The notes under the pieces were generated by a model, which saw only the letters and a list, made by a program, of their open reading frames with translations, was not told the origin of the DNA and did not search any database. This document shows positions 35,640 to 47,300 of a stretch of 64,000 bases of DNA, in pieces (within the stretch, counting starts at the first letter, position 1; the number at the start of each line of letters is the position of its first letter). The translations under genes and the position numbers were made by a program. Source of the DNA: Diphasiastrum complanatum (lineage: Eukaryota > Streptophyta > Lycopodiopsida > Lycopodiales > Lycopodiaceae); assembly GCA_029204225.1 (NCBI GenBank), contig CM055097.1:38123106-38187105 (forward strand), given 5' to 3'.

Positions 35640-36777
35640 AGAGGGTAGAGGAGGCCCTGAACAACCTCTAAGGGCTTGAAACCCAAACCAGTCATCCAAA
35701 GAACTCAAAAAATACACCAATCTATATTTTGGAGGAAAAAAGAGCCAAAAAAAACTCATCAGATTTTTATATCTCCAGAATCAGTAGGAATTAACCCTTG
35801 CATGACTGGCAGCAGCTCCAGGGTACTTTCCCAGACCTGCATAGAAGCCTACGAGAGTTAGTTCCAAGCAGATGGTAAAAATCAGAGAAACATCATAAAA
35901 AATTCAAAAAACCCTTGAAAAAATTCAAAAAAACTCAAATCTTCATAAGAACTCTCGCAGAGCCCTCTGAAGTTCCATCTCAGTGAGACCAGGACACAAA
36001 GAAGCTTGTGAGAGTTAGTTTGATGATTAAGTGTCTGTGCGAGAGTTTCCAGTGAAAAAAGACGGGAAAGTACTAATGAACCCTCGTAGGCAATGAAATT
36101 TTCAGTTCCAATGGTCAAGAACTCTTACAGAGGATTTTGAAGTTCCATCTCAGTGAGAACAGGACACATAAGAGCTTGCGAGAGTTAATTTTATTCCAGT
36201 GAGCAGAAAATTGGATCTAAGTACAAAAAAATCACTAAAAAGTGAAGATCCAGCAAATCTTTCCAGTAAGAACTCTCGCAGACCCTCTCAATCGATTCAG
36301 AATGTCAATTTAGCCTGCGAGAGTTAGTTTGAAGATCCGGTGAAGATCAAGCACAAAAAGTAATTTTGAACCCTCGCAGAAAACGAAATTTTTACTTCTT
36401 GCGAGAGTTAACTCTCGCAGAGAATTCTATAGTGAGATCTGACCCAGATCCAGCTACTGTGAACCTTGCGAGAGTTACTTCTCAGAGATCTGGAAGATAT
36501 CAAGTTTTTTACCTGCAAAACAGCTAAAGAACTCTTGCACAGCCAACCCTCGCACAAGATAACCCTCGCAGACTAGATCAGTGGAAAGATCTGTATCAGA
36601 TCCAGCTACTGGCAAAATCTCAGGTCAATGAGTGCAAGGAGTAAAAAGTTATCAAGGAAAAGCCATCGCAAAAGGCCTAAAATTCATTCTGGCCGATCAG
36701 ATCGATCAGATCCTTGAAGATCCAGACTGCATCCTATTGTATAAGCAAGATTCAATCACTTTGGAACCCACCATCGG
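35640..36777 (+). repeat. Leader with dispersed inverted 10-bp motif
   Basis: TGCGAGAGTT and its complement AACTCTCGCA, with one-base variants (such as aaccctcgcag), occur about a dozen times between 35845 and 36570. A direct head-to-head pair reads TGCGAGAGTTAACTCTCGCA near 36400. A longer phrase, gttccatctcagtgaga, also occurs twice (near 35970 and 36142). No ORF spans the leader. The same motif recurs after integrase at 42180-42480. Confidence 0.85.
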
Positions 36778-38265
36778 ATGAATCTGAGATCGGGACGATC
36801 AATAGCACGAAGGATAGCAAATCAGGCACCACACCTTCCTAGATTAGCAGTTGTGCAACAAGAGGCAGAACGGGAACCAGCACCAAAGGATCCAATGGGC
36901 CAACCCGTACATGTCGCACCCCTTGCATGCAGTTCGGAGAGCACCACAGATGGAGATACCAAAATACGACGGATCCTCAGATCCCATCCGATTCCTCCAT
37001 ATCTACGAGCAAGCTTGTGAAATCTACGGCGAACGGACACTTGCAGAGAAGCTGATGCTATTCCCTATATCCTTACTTGTAGTGGCTCAGGATTGGTTTT
37101 TCAACCTGTCAGAGGAAGAGAAATCCACCTGGGAAGCGGTTAAAGCGGCTTTCATTGTGCGCTTTAAACCAAGAAAGTTCCTGAAAGACCCGTTTCTCCT
37201 GCTAAGCAAAGACAAGATGGGAAAACGAGAAAGGGTCCTGGACTATATTGAACAAGTCAAACATCTACGATTCGAGTGCAATGCAGCCCTGACTCCCGAT
37301 CATGCGGTGATCATGTGGTTTCTAGCCGGATTACCGCGAAGCATCAGAAGAGAACTGAAAAGATGGGAGCAGTACGCTACTCTGCAAGAAGCTATGAAAG
37401 ATGCCATCAGGGAAGAGGATGAGAGATCTGACGACGAATATCCTTCCACCCACACTCCTACTCCCTCGATCTCATCAGCATCATCAAATGCATCCGCGCT
37501 ATTCATAGAACTGATGTTGGAGCAAATGACAAAATTACACAACCAACAGATGGAGCAACTTACGACGTAGTTTGACCAGAAACTGAAGGCCTTACAAGGA
37601 ACTGTAGTAGTAACTCCACATCAATCGGAACCAACCCAGCTATAGTATCCTTGATGAGAAAATGTATGGTGTTCAGTATGCATGCAAAACCATACAACGA
37701 ACGAGTGTCCAGTCCTAAAGCAAAATCTGAGACTGACACATAGATTCTGCCATCTGTGCAATGCAACATCGCACGATACGGCATTTGCCCGTTTAGCCTC
37801 AAGGTTTTTCAACAGAAGAGAAGTCCTTATCAGACTTCTTATCCTTATCATCAAGGGGCACATAACGCAGCACCAAGGTACGACGCACCCAATCAACCAC
37901 AACGCATGGCCTTACCTGCTCCACCAAGGCCAGCCAATCAACAAGTGGCCCATGTAAACCTGACAGCAGCAGAACAAGAATTGCAAATGTCACCTCAACC
38001 TGAGCAGCAGCAGTGGTACAGACCAGATGAACCATTTATAGATCTTGCCATAAATGAATATGTTTCGGCATATGCATCTCAAACTCAACGTCAAGGTAGA
38101 ATAAATTACGGCTGCTATGGGTGCGGCAAGGGACACAGAATTGCAGAATGTCTCTACAAAGGACAATATACAACCTCCTGCCGGGATTGCGATTATGAAC
38201 ATTGTTTCAATAATTGTCCATTTAAACCTAGAACCAGTGCACCTCTTAACCTCATTGCCATATAG
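36778..38265 (+). pseudogene. Gypsy gag with zinc-knuckle region
   Basis: Starts MNLRSGRSIARRIANQ, a common opening of plant gypsy gag. A +1 shift between about 36850 and 36960 moves to the frame that carries MEIPKYDGSSDPIRFLHIYE, then DWFFNLSEEEKSTWEAVKAA and YIEQVKHLRFECNAALTPD of the Retrotrans_gag fold. A stop lies at 37568. Downstream, 37682-38265 in mixed frames has FCHLCNATSHDTAF and the knuckle CYGCGKGHRIAEC, then a Cys-rich CRDCDYEHCFNNC. Frame changes and stops make the gene inactive. Confidence 0.85.
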
Positions 38266-38286
38266 CAATCAGCAATTCCAGCAGGG

Positions 38287-39110
38287 ATGCCATCGAAAGG
38301 TCGACACGACTACACTCCTATGTTAGCTGTTACGCGAGCACAGAAGAGAAAGGAAGTGGCTTCCTCACCACCACCATCGGTCACTAATGACCAACCCTCA
38401 ACTTCAGCGCCATATCCAAATGTGAGGGCAGAGAGGAGAAAGTACCAGAAAATAAGACACTGGGTACAAAAAGCACAAGAGGAGAAAAAAGAGCAAGAAT
38501 GAAACAATCCCATTGAACCTCCAATCGACGTCGAACGGGATCCACAAACGGGCTCACCACTGCGCACTGATCAGAATGATCGGTTGCACCAACATGAACC
38601 ACCTTTTCACATGGTGGAGCCTGAGGAACCACGCACTGAAAGGCTCACACTCTTGTTGTCCAGCCACGTTAGTTTACCCCTCGGAGAACTATTGCGGATT
38701 GCACCACAAGCGAAAAGCCTTTTAGCTGAATGGGCCAAGGCGGATGAGGAGCCAGTAGCGCTTGAGCCCATATATTGTGTGGGCTATGATGAAACAAGTA
38801 GCGTCCTCCACATCGGAGCAGCATGGGAAAGTGAGGAACACAACATCACTTTGCCAATCAAACACAAGAGATATGAGGACGAGGCGGCAGTGGTAGATGG
38901 AAGATCGGGTGTCAATCTAATCTCCATTACTTTGTACGAAAAATGGGGATTACAAGGATTGAAGCCAGCCAGATTTGCCAAGTCTTCGAGGGACCTACGC
39001 GAACACAGCCGATGAATCTTGCGGAACCAGGAGAAGAAGAAAGGATAGTGTATGTGGGAGAGCAGTTAACACCCACGCAGTTCAAGAGACTATGATTCTT
39101 GTTGGTGGAA
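38287..39110 (+). pseudogene. Gypsy aspartic protease region
   Basis: After a charged linker (38287-38502) the frame at 38584-39015 carries ITLPIKHKRYEDEAAVVDGR followed by SGVNLIS, the retropepsin-like Asp-Gly-x-Ser-Gly-Val-Asn active site common in Athila/Tat-type elements. The C-terminal half runs through GLQGLKPARFAKSS and then shifts frame. It leads directly into RT. Confidence 0.75.
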
Positions 39111-40365
39111 TATAAAGACTCTCTTGCCTGGAGCTATAGTGATCTAAAGGGCATTCCGCCAACAGTAGTCCAACACACCATACCTTTGGTGGACGGAGCA
39201 GTCCCCAAGGTAAGCTGTTACTACCGCTGCAACCCAAATTATACAGAACTGATCAAGCAAGAGTTGTAGAAACTTATGGATGCAGGTTTCAATTACAAAA
39301 TTGAGCACACGGAATGGTTATCGCCGATAGTTATAGTACCCAAGAAGAATGGTAAAATGCGTATCTATGTAAATCTGAAGGCGCTTAATACAGTCACCAA
39401 GAAGGACCATTTTCCTTTACCATTTACGGAAAGTGTCCTCGATAGAGTAGCTGGTGACAAAGCCTACAATTTTCTGGATGGCTCCAGTGGCTACAACCAG
39501 GTGAAAATAGCCCCCTAGGATCAGCACAAGACAACATTCACCACGGAATGGGGAACTTATGCCTGTAAAGTGATGCCATTCGGACTTTACAATGCCCCAA
39601 GCACTTTCCAGCGAGTCATGTAGGCGACATCTAAAGATTATTTGCAAAAATTTCTGGCAATTTTCTTGGACAATTTGTGCGTGCATGGACCAGATTCAGA
39701 ACACTTATCCAATTTGGAGAAGATGCTACAAAAATGCCGCGAATACCAGATCTCTCTGAATCCCAAAAAATGTCAATTATGGGTGACACATGGCTTGATA
39801 CTCGGCCGTATAGTGTCAAGACACGGGATCGCCATCATTGTTGATCTACCACCACCGGGGACGATCCGCGAGGTCTACATTTTCATGGGTCATGCTAACT
39901 ATTATAGGATCTTTATTCTTGATTTTGCGGAGTTAGCCAGACCAATTTACAAGCTCACAACGGATCCACATTGGAATGAGGAAGCTCTAAAGGCTTTCCA
40001 GAAGATTAAGAATGCATTGGTCTCAGCACCAATCCTACGACCACCCAATTGGTCCATTGAATTCCACGTGCATACGGACACATCGAAGTATGCAGTTGGA
40101 GCAGTCTTAATCCAGCCAGGTGAACACAAAAAGGATTTTCCAATCCGATCTGCAAGCCGACAGCTCAGTGATACCAAAATGAATTATTCAACAATAGATC
40201 AAGAAGCACTGGCAATGATCTATGCGGTTAAAAAGTTTGACACTATTTGATGGCCACACATTTTGCTTTTTATACGGACCATCAACCCTTGCTATATCTC
40301 GTTAATAAAACTTGCAACATCGGGAGAATCACCAGATGGCTCCTGTTGTTATTGGAATTTGATTT
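39110..40365 (+). pseudogene. Gypsy reverse transcriptase and RNase H, catalytic Asp lost
   Basis: RT is readable from about 39180 (HTIPLVDGAVPKV) through MDAGFNYKIEHTEWLSPIVI and AYNFLDGSSGYNQVKIAP. Stops fall at 39519 and 39621. [17 protein letters not shown] is present. The catalytic box reads FLDNLCVHG where FLDD is required, so the second Asp is Asn. RNase H follows with HTDTSKYAVGAVLIQPGEHK and YSTIDQEALAMIYAVKKF, and the frame breaks near 40248. Both the substitution and the stops show it is dead. Confidence 0.9.
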
Positions 40366-41747
40366 TTGAATAGTAGTTCGCAGGGAAAACAACACTACAT
40401 GGCAGATCATGTGTCACGAATCAAGGGAAAGGAGGCAACCCAACCCGACGATGAGCTAGCAGATGCTGCCTTATTTTACATGGATACAGTACGAGAATGG
40501 GCTGCCGACGTTGTTGAATATCTAATGCGGGGCCAACCAAACAAATCACTACCAAAGGCGGAACAGCGAAAATTGATCTTGAAAGCTAGACCTTATCAGC
40601 TGATTGTCGGCCAATTGTACCGAAGAGGTCCAGACGGAATTCTTTGGCGGTGTATTCTTCCTTATGAGACCACCCAGATCATTTCGCTTTCACATGAAGA
40701 CATGGGTGGAGGTCATTTTGCATCTGACATTACAGTGTGCAAGGTCCTACAATCAAGATGTTGGTGGCCAATGATTCATAAAGACACAGAGGAATACTTG
40801 AAAAAGTGCGATGTGTGCCAAAGGGCAAGAAGACCAACGAGATTGAACTATGATCTACTGCACCTAGTCTTAGCCCAAGCACCGTTCGAAAAATGGGGAT
40901 TGGATTATATTGGTCCAATTCACCCTGCAGTAAGGAGTTTCCAGGCTCGATACATAATCGTAGCCACAGACTACCTCACCAAATGGGTCGAAGCCAAGGC
41001 AGTACGAGTAGCTAACGCTAGGACCACTGCCAAGTTCCTTTATGAAAATATCATTGTGTGCTTCGGATGCCCGGTGGAACTAGTCAGTAATCGCGGAAGC
41101 CATTTCATCAACGAGACCATCAAGGTCCTGTTGGAAGAATTCTTCATGATCCACAGAACCAGTACGCCTTATTATCCTCGTGGTAATGGGCAAGCAGAAG
41201 CATCCAATAAGATCCTATGTAGCGTGCTCACGAAAACAGTTGAAGCTAGCAGATCATATTGGGAACACAAGTTGCATGCTGCACTGTGGGAATTCAGGAC
41301 AGCATATAAAGGGAGTACTAATCAAACACCCTTCCAATTGGTATATGTTTAGGATGTTGTGATGTCAGTAGAGTTTTTAGTTCCTTCATTAAGGATTGCC
41401 ACCGCACAACGTCTTAATAGTCCAAATCTCTACAGCTACGCCACGAAGCTCTGCATAAACTCTGTGAAACACACTTACTAGTTGTGCATGCACTGGCAGC
41501 TGAAAAGGAAAGACGCAAGGCTTGGCATGATTGCAAATTACAAAAGAAGGATCTTCGTTCAGGAGATCTGGTCCTGATGTATAAAACCAAGGCGATCAAG
41601 GGGAAGTTAAAATTCATGGGCAGAGGTCCTTATAGGATCAAGGAAATTCTTAATCATGGGGCCGTGAACTTAGAACAGCTTGATGGAACGCCCTTCGACA
41701 CACCCATCAATGGTAGCCGGTTGCACAAGTACTGGCCACCACAGTAA
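40366..41747 (+). pseudogene. Gypsy integrase with C-terminal domain
   Basis: 40366-41350 is a long open frame of 328 codons: the zinc-binding part (SHEDMGGGHF ... KKCDVCQRARRP), then core residues in WGLDYIGPI and ATDYLTKWVEAKA, LVSNRGSHFINE and YYPRGNGQAEASNKIL. The second catalytic Asp is Asn (SNRGSHF for SDRGSHF). A stop at 41350 and shifts follow. 41484-41747 carries RSGDLVLMYKTKAIKGKLK and GPYRIKEILNHGAVNLEQLD, ending HKYWPPQ, the usual end of this integrase type. A purine-rich gattgggggtggca follows at 41760 and could be a polypurine tract. Confidence 0.9.
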
Positions 41748-41749
41748 GA

Positions 41750-42843
41750 CAGATCCAGATTGGGGGTGGCACGTTACAAAAAGCTAATCTGCTCAACCAT
41801 TACCGCTAGATCTAAGGAGATCAAGCCAAATCAAGCTAAATCCATCAAGATTCAGCCAGATCTGCCAGGATCGGGGAAATCCATCAGAATCCAAAGAGGA
41901 TACAGATTCTGATAGGGTCAAAAAGGAAGCAGATCATTAGATTGACTGAGGGATCTACTACCAATAATCCATCAGAACTTCTTGAGCACTACCAACAGTC
42001 AGATCAAGCCTGCATGAAGCTGATTACCAGTTTACAAAAGTTAAAAATCAGAAAATATCAAGATCTCGTCAAAAAACACTCTGAAGAAGCACTTTTTTCA
42101 TGATTTTTTGAGATCCCCTGGGAGATAGCTCTTGAAAATTGGACAGTCATCAGATCTGACCTAGATGCATCCATAAAAATCTCTGCGAGAGTTCCTGATG
42201 GAGTAATCATCATTTTTTAGTGTATGCGAGAAATCCCAGAAGCAGAATTTTCAGATACCTCGCAAAGCATCAAGATCAACTTACCAACTCTTGCAAGGTG
42301 CCTAAATGAAATCAGAATAGTGAAATTAGCCTGTCTACATGGTCTGATCTTGAAAATCCAACCACAGGAACAAGTTGTGCCAGAGATCACAACCTGCGAG
42401 AGTTGAACCCTCGCAGACAAACTGAATCCTTGCAAAACGTTTGCATAGCAGCCAAATCACCTTCTGAACTCTCGCAGACTTCTCTGAGGTCTTAGAATTT
42501 TGTGAAGAAGGTGTCTGCCAAAATTTGGGTGGAATTGAGCAAGGGAAAGTGAATTTCACCTAATACGCACTCTAAATTCCGCTATATAAGGGCTGAATTC
42601 GAGTCATTTGTCACATTTGCTAGCGAAGCTCTGCCGAAATTTCCACTGAAAATACCAATTTTTTTTTTTTTCAAACAAACTTCCTACCAGCTGTCATCTG
42701 CTCATATCAAACACCGATCTACGCTCTGAACTACAATCATTGTCATCCAACACTCATTATTCTCAATTTTCTACTGTTTCCTTCCATTTTCCATCATTTT
42801 TTTACTTTTTTGACTTTTTTGACCACTAATCATCATTGCTAAC
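41750..42843 (+). other. Untranslated spacer between pol and the extra ORF
   Basis: About 1.1 kb with no usable frame. Four to five copies of the leader motif (TGCGAGAGTT, ACTCTCGCAGAC) lie at about 42183, 42397, 42405 and 42465. A ctatataagg TATA-like box at about 42581 lies some 260 bp before the ATG of the extra ORF and could mark an internal promoter, which is inference only. Confidence 0.6.
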
Positions 42844-44601
42844 ATGGCCTCCTCATCCTCTGAAGACTCTGGCACCAAACAGGTGATCCAGCGTGACATC
42901 CCTGAGGCCACGCAGATTTGGCCTCTACCCTCTGACACTTTGATCCAACCATGGCTGCAGACAGCCGGGTTCCTCCTTGAAGCAATGGGTTTTTACTCGG
43001 CGCTCTTCCATTCTGAGATTAACATGGGCCTCATCCTTCATACTTACGCCACCTGGGATGAGGACAAGGCTCGTTTCCACTTCCTGTACCAAGGTACCAC
43101 GTACAAGGTCAGAATTAATGTCGACTCGATGATCACCGTTGGCATTATGTCTGGTGATCATCAACCCATCTCCCATCGCCACGCCAAAGCTCTGATCAAA
43201 CCATTCGTCACCCAAACCACACCAGAAATCCCCATCCAGACTAACAATGATTACCTGATAGAAGCTATCACGAAACCCGTCATTCAGGCAGCTACGCATG
43301 TGTTGAATAACTTTCTGGTTATTTCAACATTTTGCAAGGACGAAATCCAGTCTACACTACTGAGTCAGATAATGGAATCCTTTCTAGAATTCCCTAACCC
43401 CTCCATTGTGCCATATGACTGGCATAGCTTTCTTATTCGAGAACTAACAAACTCCATCTAACCCAACAACCGTGAGCGAATCGCAATAGGTCCCCTGTTG
43501 TGTAACTTTGTCTGCGCACTTTTTGAGGTAAGAGTGCACGGTTTCCAACGCTCATCCCTCCTGTCTACCCTTGTGCCACATACTAAACTTTACCCACCAT
43601 CTCAAGCATCTACCTCATTCCAACATGCAGTCATTAACACAATGGCCAGCAAACGAATGCGTGGCGCTGCCTCTACATCCACATCTCCACCTATTACCCG
43701 ACGATGTGTCTCCACTGTCGCACTAACTACTCCATCAACCACCGCCACTTCTTCGTCCGTGCAACTCCCCACTCCAATTATTGTTGTCGTTACCTCTCTT
43801 CCTATTCCATCCACATCTGTTTCTGTCTCCATCCTCGTTTCTTCTGTTGATACCACTCCTACTTCTCTTCCAGTGTCCGCTGCTCCATCCATCACCATCG
43901 CATCCTCCATTACTCCTGCCACCACCGTTGCTCCTCTCACATTCAGCCCTTTTGATTCGCAACTATCCCCCGACACTCTAGCACGGATGCAGGTTATCAA
44001 TTTTTCACCCCCACGCCAGACACTTTCTGCTCTATCCTCACCTTCTTCCATACTCCACACCACCCTCCAGTTCCCCATTGTTCCTCCCATCCTCTCGTTT
44101 GGACAAACCGTCCTCGTCCATGTTTCCACAGTTGTTTCTCACACCCCACCCGCTTCGCCAAAGGTTGCCGAGGGCAGCCAACCGCTGCTTGATGACGCAT
44201 TTGTACAAACAATTTTTGTAGCATCACCAGATCGGACTGACCCTACCGCCCCAGATGGCATCAGGATAAATGAAAATCTGATCGAAGACAATGATGACGG
44301 AATTCCACAAGTCATCGAGGTCGATACAACACAAGCCCCTGCCAGTGCCAGTGTACCAGCTGCTCCCACGGATCTAACAACGACGTACCAAACCCTAGGA
44401 AAATACATTCTGGATGCAGTAGTAGCCAAAGCTATTCTGGAAAGCAGGGTACTACAATTGGCAACAAGTAATACACAGTTGCGAGCAGACCTCACCAAGC
44501 TGCAACAAGAGTTGATTCTGGCTCAACAACACAAACAAGCAGGGCACCAGGAGATTGCCAAGTTGCAGCAGAAGGAGGAGGGCCTAAACAAGTTAGTGTA
44601 G
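42844..44601 (+). pseudogene. Extra ORF after integrase (585 codons, one in-frame stop)
   Basis: A single frame from ATG 42844 to the stop ending at 44601, broken only by TAA at 43459-43461. The N-terminal 205 residues include AGFLLEAMGFYSALFHSEIN and TYATWDEDKARFHFLYQGTT, which resembles the plant transposon-protein domain seen in extra ORFs of Athila/Tat-type elements. The middle is Ser/Thr/Pro-rich low complexity (about residues 270-450). The C-terminal 80 residues have heptad-like Leu spacing and high Gln/Lys content, so a coiled coil is likely. No transmembrane segment or signal peptide is evident, unlike the envelope-like ORF of classical Athila. Function unknown. Confidence 0.75.
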
Positions 44602-44749
44602 AGGAGTAGAGTTGAAGAGGAGTAGTATAGTGGTGAGTAGAGCTAAGGGAGAAAGTAGCATCTATGCATAGTTAGGCACGTATCTAGTGATCTAACCTTT
44701 GTTGGCAGGCGGAAGGGCTATACTACAAAAGATCCTCAACACTATAGTA
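44592..44749 (+). repeat. Truncated 3' LTR of the 10.1-kb gypsy element
   Basis: Matches the end of the 5' LTR from its gttagtgtagaggag word (35308) but lacks everything before it, so all of U3 and the start are gone. The extra ORF runs directly into it. The final bases read cactatagta before the AATAC duplication, where the 5' LTR has cactacagtg, so the exact LTR end is ambiguous by about three bases. Confidence 0.88.
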
Positions 44750-44754
44750 AATAC

Positions 44755-46375
44755 TTGCATTAGGATCTAGATTTGGAGGCATCTATAAACTAGATCCAAA
44801 TGAGTATGTGAATGCTTGTAATGTTGCTCTTGTGAACAAGCTCTCTATGGAGGAATTATGGCATAGGAGGTTGGGACATCCCAACTAGAAATCCATGCTC
44901 TCTATGATCAAAGAGGCCAAAGCTATTGGCTTGCCAAAGTCATTCCAAAATCAAGCCTTGTGAGGCTTGTGTTATTGCGAAATCTCACAAAAAGCCATTT
45001 ACAAGATCTTCTATCAAAAGCAAGCATCCTTTGGAGTTAATCCACTCGGATGTGCATTTCTCATCAACTATAAGCAAGGGAGGAGCCACTTGTTTTGTTA
45101 CTTTCATTGATGATTTCACAAGATTCACTTGGATATATCTTCTTTCTTCTAAATCTATGGTGTTTGATCATTTCCTTATTTTCAAAGCTTATGTAGAGAA
45201 GCAATTCTCATTCAAGATTAAAGCTCTTAGAAGTGATGGAGGTGGTGAATATATCTCCAATAAATTTCATGATTTTTGTGAGCTTGAAGGCATCAAAAGA
45301 GAGTTCTCTTGTGCCTACTCTCCATCTCAAAATGGAGTGGCTGAGAGAAAGAATAGATCTCTATGTGAATGTGCAAAATCTATGAGAATTGAGGCATCTT
45401 TGCCCAAAGAATTTTGGGAAGAAGCCATTAATTGTGCAAATTATCTTTGCAATAGGCTCCCACATATAGCTCTTGGAGGAAAGTCACCATATGAAATCTT
45501 ATATTTAAAGAATCCTAAGGTTGATCACCTTAGAGTTTTTGGATGCATATGCTTTGCCCATATTCCCTTGGAAACAAGGAAGAAGGAAGATCCTAGTGCA
45601 TGCAAAGGGGTCATGGTTGGATACTCATCCACCAAGAAGGCCTATAGAGTCTTTGTACTCTCTACTTCTCAAGTTATTGAAAGTAGAGATGTTGTCTTTC
45701 ATGAAGATCAACACTTATCTTTTGAAGAGGCCGAGATCAAGAAGTCTATGGATGCATCACCTATTATTGATTTTGAAAACAATTATGATGAGATGGGGTC
45801 GAGATTTGAAGAAGACTCTCCTCGGATTTTCTCACCAAGAAGATCCATGAGAGATAGATCCGAGCCTAAGAGGCTCTCATATGTTGAAAAAGGCAAACAA
45901 GTGGATCTTGATTCCACTAATTATGTTTTTTATGTCTCTCATGAAGAGCCAAAGAATGTACAAGAGGCACTCAATACCAAGGAGTGGTCTGATGCCATGA
46001 AGCAAGAGTATGATGCATTGATCACCAACAATACTTGGGAGCTTGTGGATCCTCCATCCAAAAAGCATGTGATTGGTTGCAAGTGGGTGTTTCGGATCAA
46101 GTTCAATCATGATGGCATCATCAACAAGTATATAGCAAGATTATGTGCCAAAGGATTTGCTCAAATCCATGGTCTTGATTATGAGGAGACCTTTGCACCC
46201 ATTGCAAAGATGGTGACAATAAGAATTCTTATTTCTCTTGCTTGTTTCTTTAAGTGGAAGGTGTTCCAATTAGATGTATCCAATGCTTTTCTAAATGGTT
46301 ATCTTGAGGAGGAGATCTATATGGAACAACCTCAAGGATTCATCAAGGATGAGTCCAAAGTGTGCTTGCTCTTCA
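44755..46375 (+). pseudogene. Ty1/copia GAG-pre-integrase, integrase and RT start (nested host)
   Basis: Continues the copia frame interrupted at 34668: FGGIYKLDPNEYVN, LSMEELWHRRLGHPN, then a stop at 44887. Integrase shows CEACVIAKSHKKPF, LIHSDVHF, TFIDDFTRFTWIYLL, ALRSDGGGEYISNKF and SPSQNGVAERKNRSL, so all three catalytic residues are present. A long open frame from 44926 runs on through a linker into RT (EWSDAMKQEYDALI, GCKWVFRIKFNHDG, FQLDVSNAFLNGYLEEEIYM). Homology ends at VCLL near 46375, before the YVDD box. RNase H and the 3' LTR are absent. Confidence 0.92.
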
Positions 46376-46979
46376 AAAGGAACATAAAGGACATGCTTCT
46401 CTTTCACAAATAAAATAAATGAGGAATAATTAAGAGTCTCTTGTAATCAATATTTGCAAACATCCCTCAAGTCCAAGAGGAAATTATAGAAATGGTTGGA
46501 TGTACCTAGATTGCCTTGAGTAGCATGATCTATCATTCATTCGATTCTGATGCTTTAGTCACAATTTACAAACCTTGAACCTTATATTGTCTCACCTTGT
46601 TTTTTAGAAAATACGTATGAATATAAAACTAGATGTCAGCCAAGAGGACTTCAAAAATGTTTAGAAAGTGTAGAGAGGCACAAATCTTAAAGAACTAGAT
46701 ACTAGCCAAAAAAAAAAAGGCTAGGTCTTGGTGACTAGGTCACTAGTTTCCAACCACTATCGACTTGGTGATGGTGTGAGTTGGTCGCTAATTTCTAATG
46801 AATAATCATTTATAGAATATAGGGTTTGAGGTTAGTTAGGATTTATTTTTTTGGAACAACATTCTCTCTATCATTCGACTAAGTTGCTTTATCGCTTTTA
46901 CCATGTACACTAAGCTGCTCCATCGTTCAGACAATCACTGACTCCATCGTTCACTAAACCTCTTTATCATTTTCTCCAT
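46376..46979. other. No recognised feature
   Basis: After the copia RT breaks off, the sequence is AT-rich and repetitive (tcatcgttcact, ccatcgttc words near 46880-46970). No ORF with family similarity is seen. Confidence 0.4.
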
Positions 46980-47300
46980 CTTGAAACTCAAATAAGAACA
47001 TTAGATTTGATGATCCAATCTAAAATCTACCAATAGATTTGAAATCCTTATAGCTTTTTTACACCTAGTGCAAAAAATCTCATCAAGCTATTTTGAGACT
47101 AACTCAAAAAAATGTCCTCCTCTATGGCCCTGCACACTTCCCGCATGTGTGAGGAAGACACCTAAGGCTAGAAAACAATGATTGATCTCAAATTTCCAAT
47201 GTTTCACTTGTTAGAAGCTCGTCCCTTGAAAACCAATTTTTTTACCTCAAAACTTACTCATTTTGGACTCAAATATTGATCAAAGAAAGTGCATTTAGGA
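46980..47300 (-). repeat. Left arm of a 320-bp inverted repeat
   Basis: Its reverse complement tracks 50130-50450: ttctaacaa(g/a)tgaaa, then agatcaatcatt/agatctatcatt, then ccatagaggagga, then gggat(c)atcaaatctaatgtt. Identity is moderate with many small gaps. The plus-oriented arm lies about 500 bp before a copia gag, so the repeated unit is probably the leader of that copia family. Confidence 0.65.

Larger units (their letters stand above)
34669..44749 (+). mobile_element. 10.1-kb Ty3/gypsy element (Athila/Tat-like) with extra ORF
   Basis: A whole insertion bounded by AATAC at 34664-34668 and 44750-44754, inside a copia protease/GAG-pre-integrase junction. Order: 5' LTR 34669-35480, primer site 35482, leader to 36777, gag from 36778, second zinc region, protease, RT-RNase H, integrase to 41747, untranslated stretch, extra ORF 42844-44601, then only the last 158 bp of the 3' LTR. 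Primer site and the long extra ORF after integrase are features of the Athila/Tat branch of plant gypsy elements. That lineage call is an inference from architecture. Confidence 0.88.

Noticed and set aside
43602-44498. Minus-strand ORFs of 175 and 119 codons
   Set aside because: They are shadows of the Ser/Thr-rich part of the gypsy extra ORF, caused by its biased codons.
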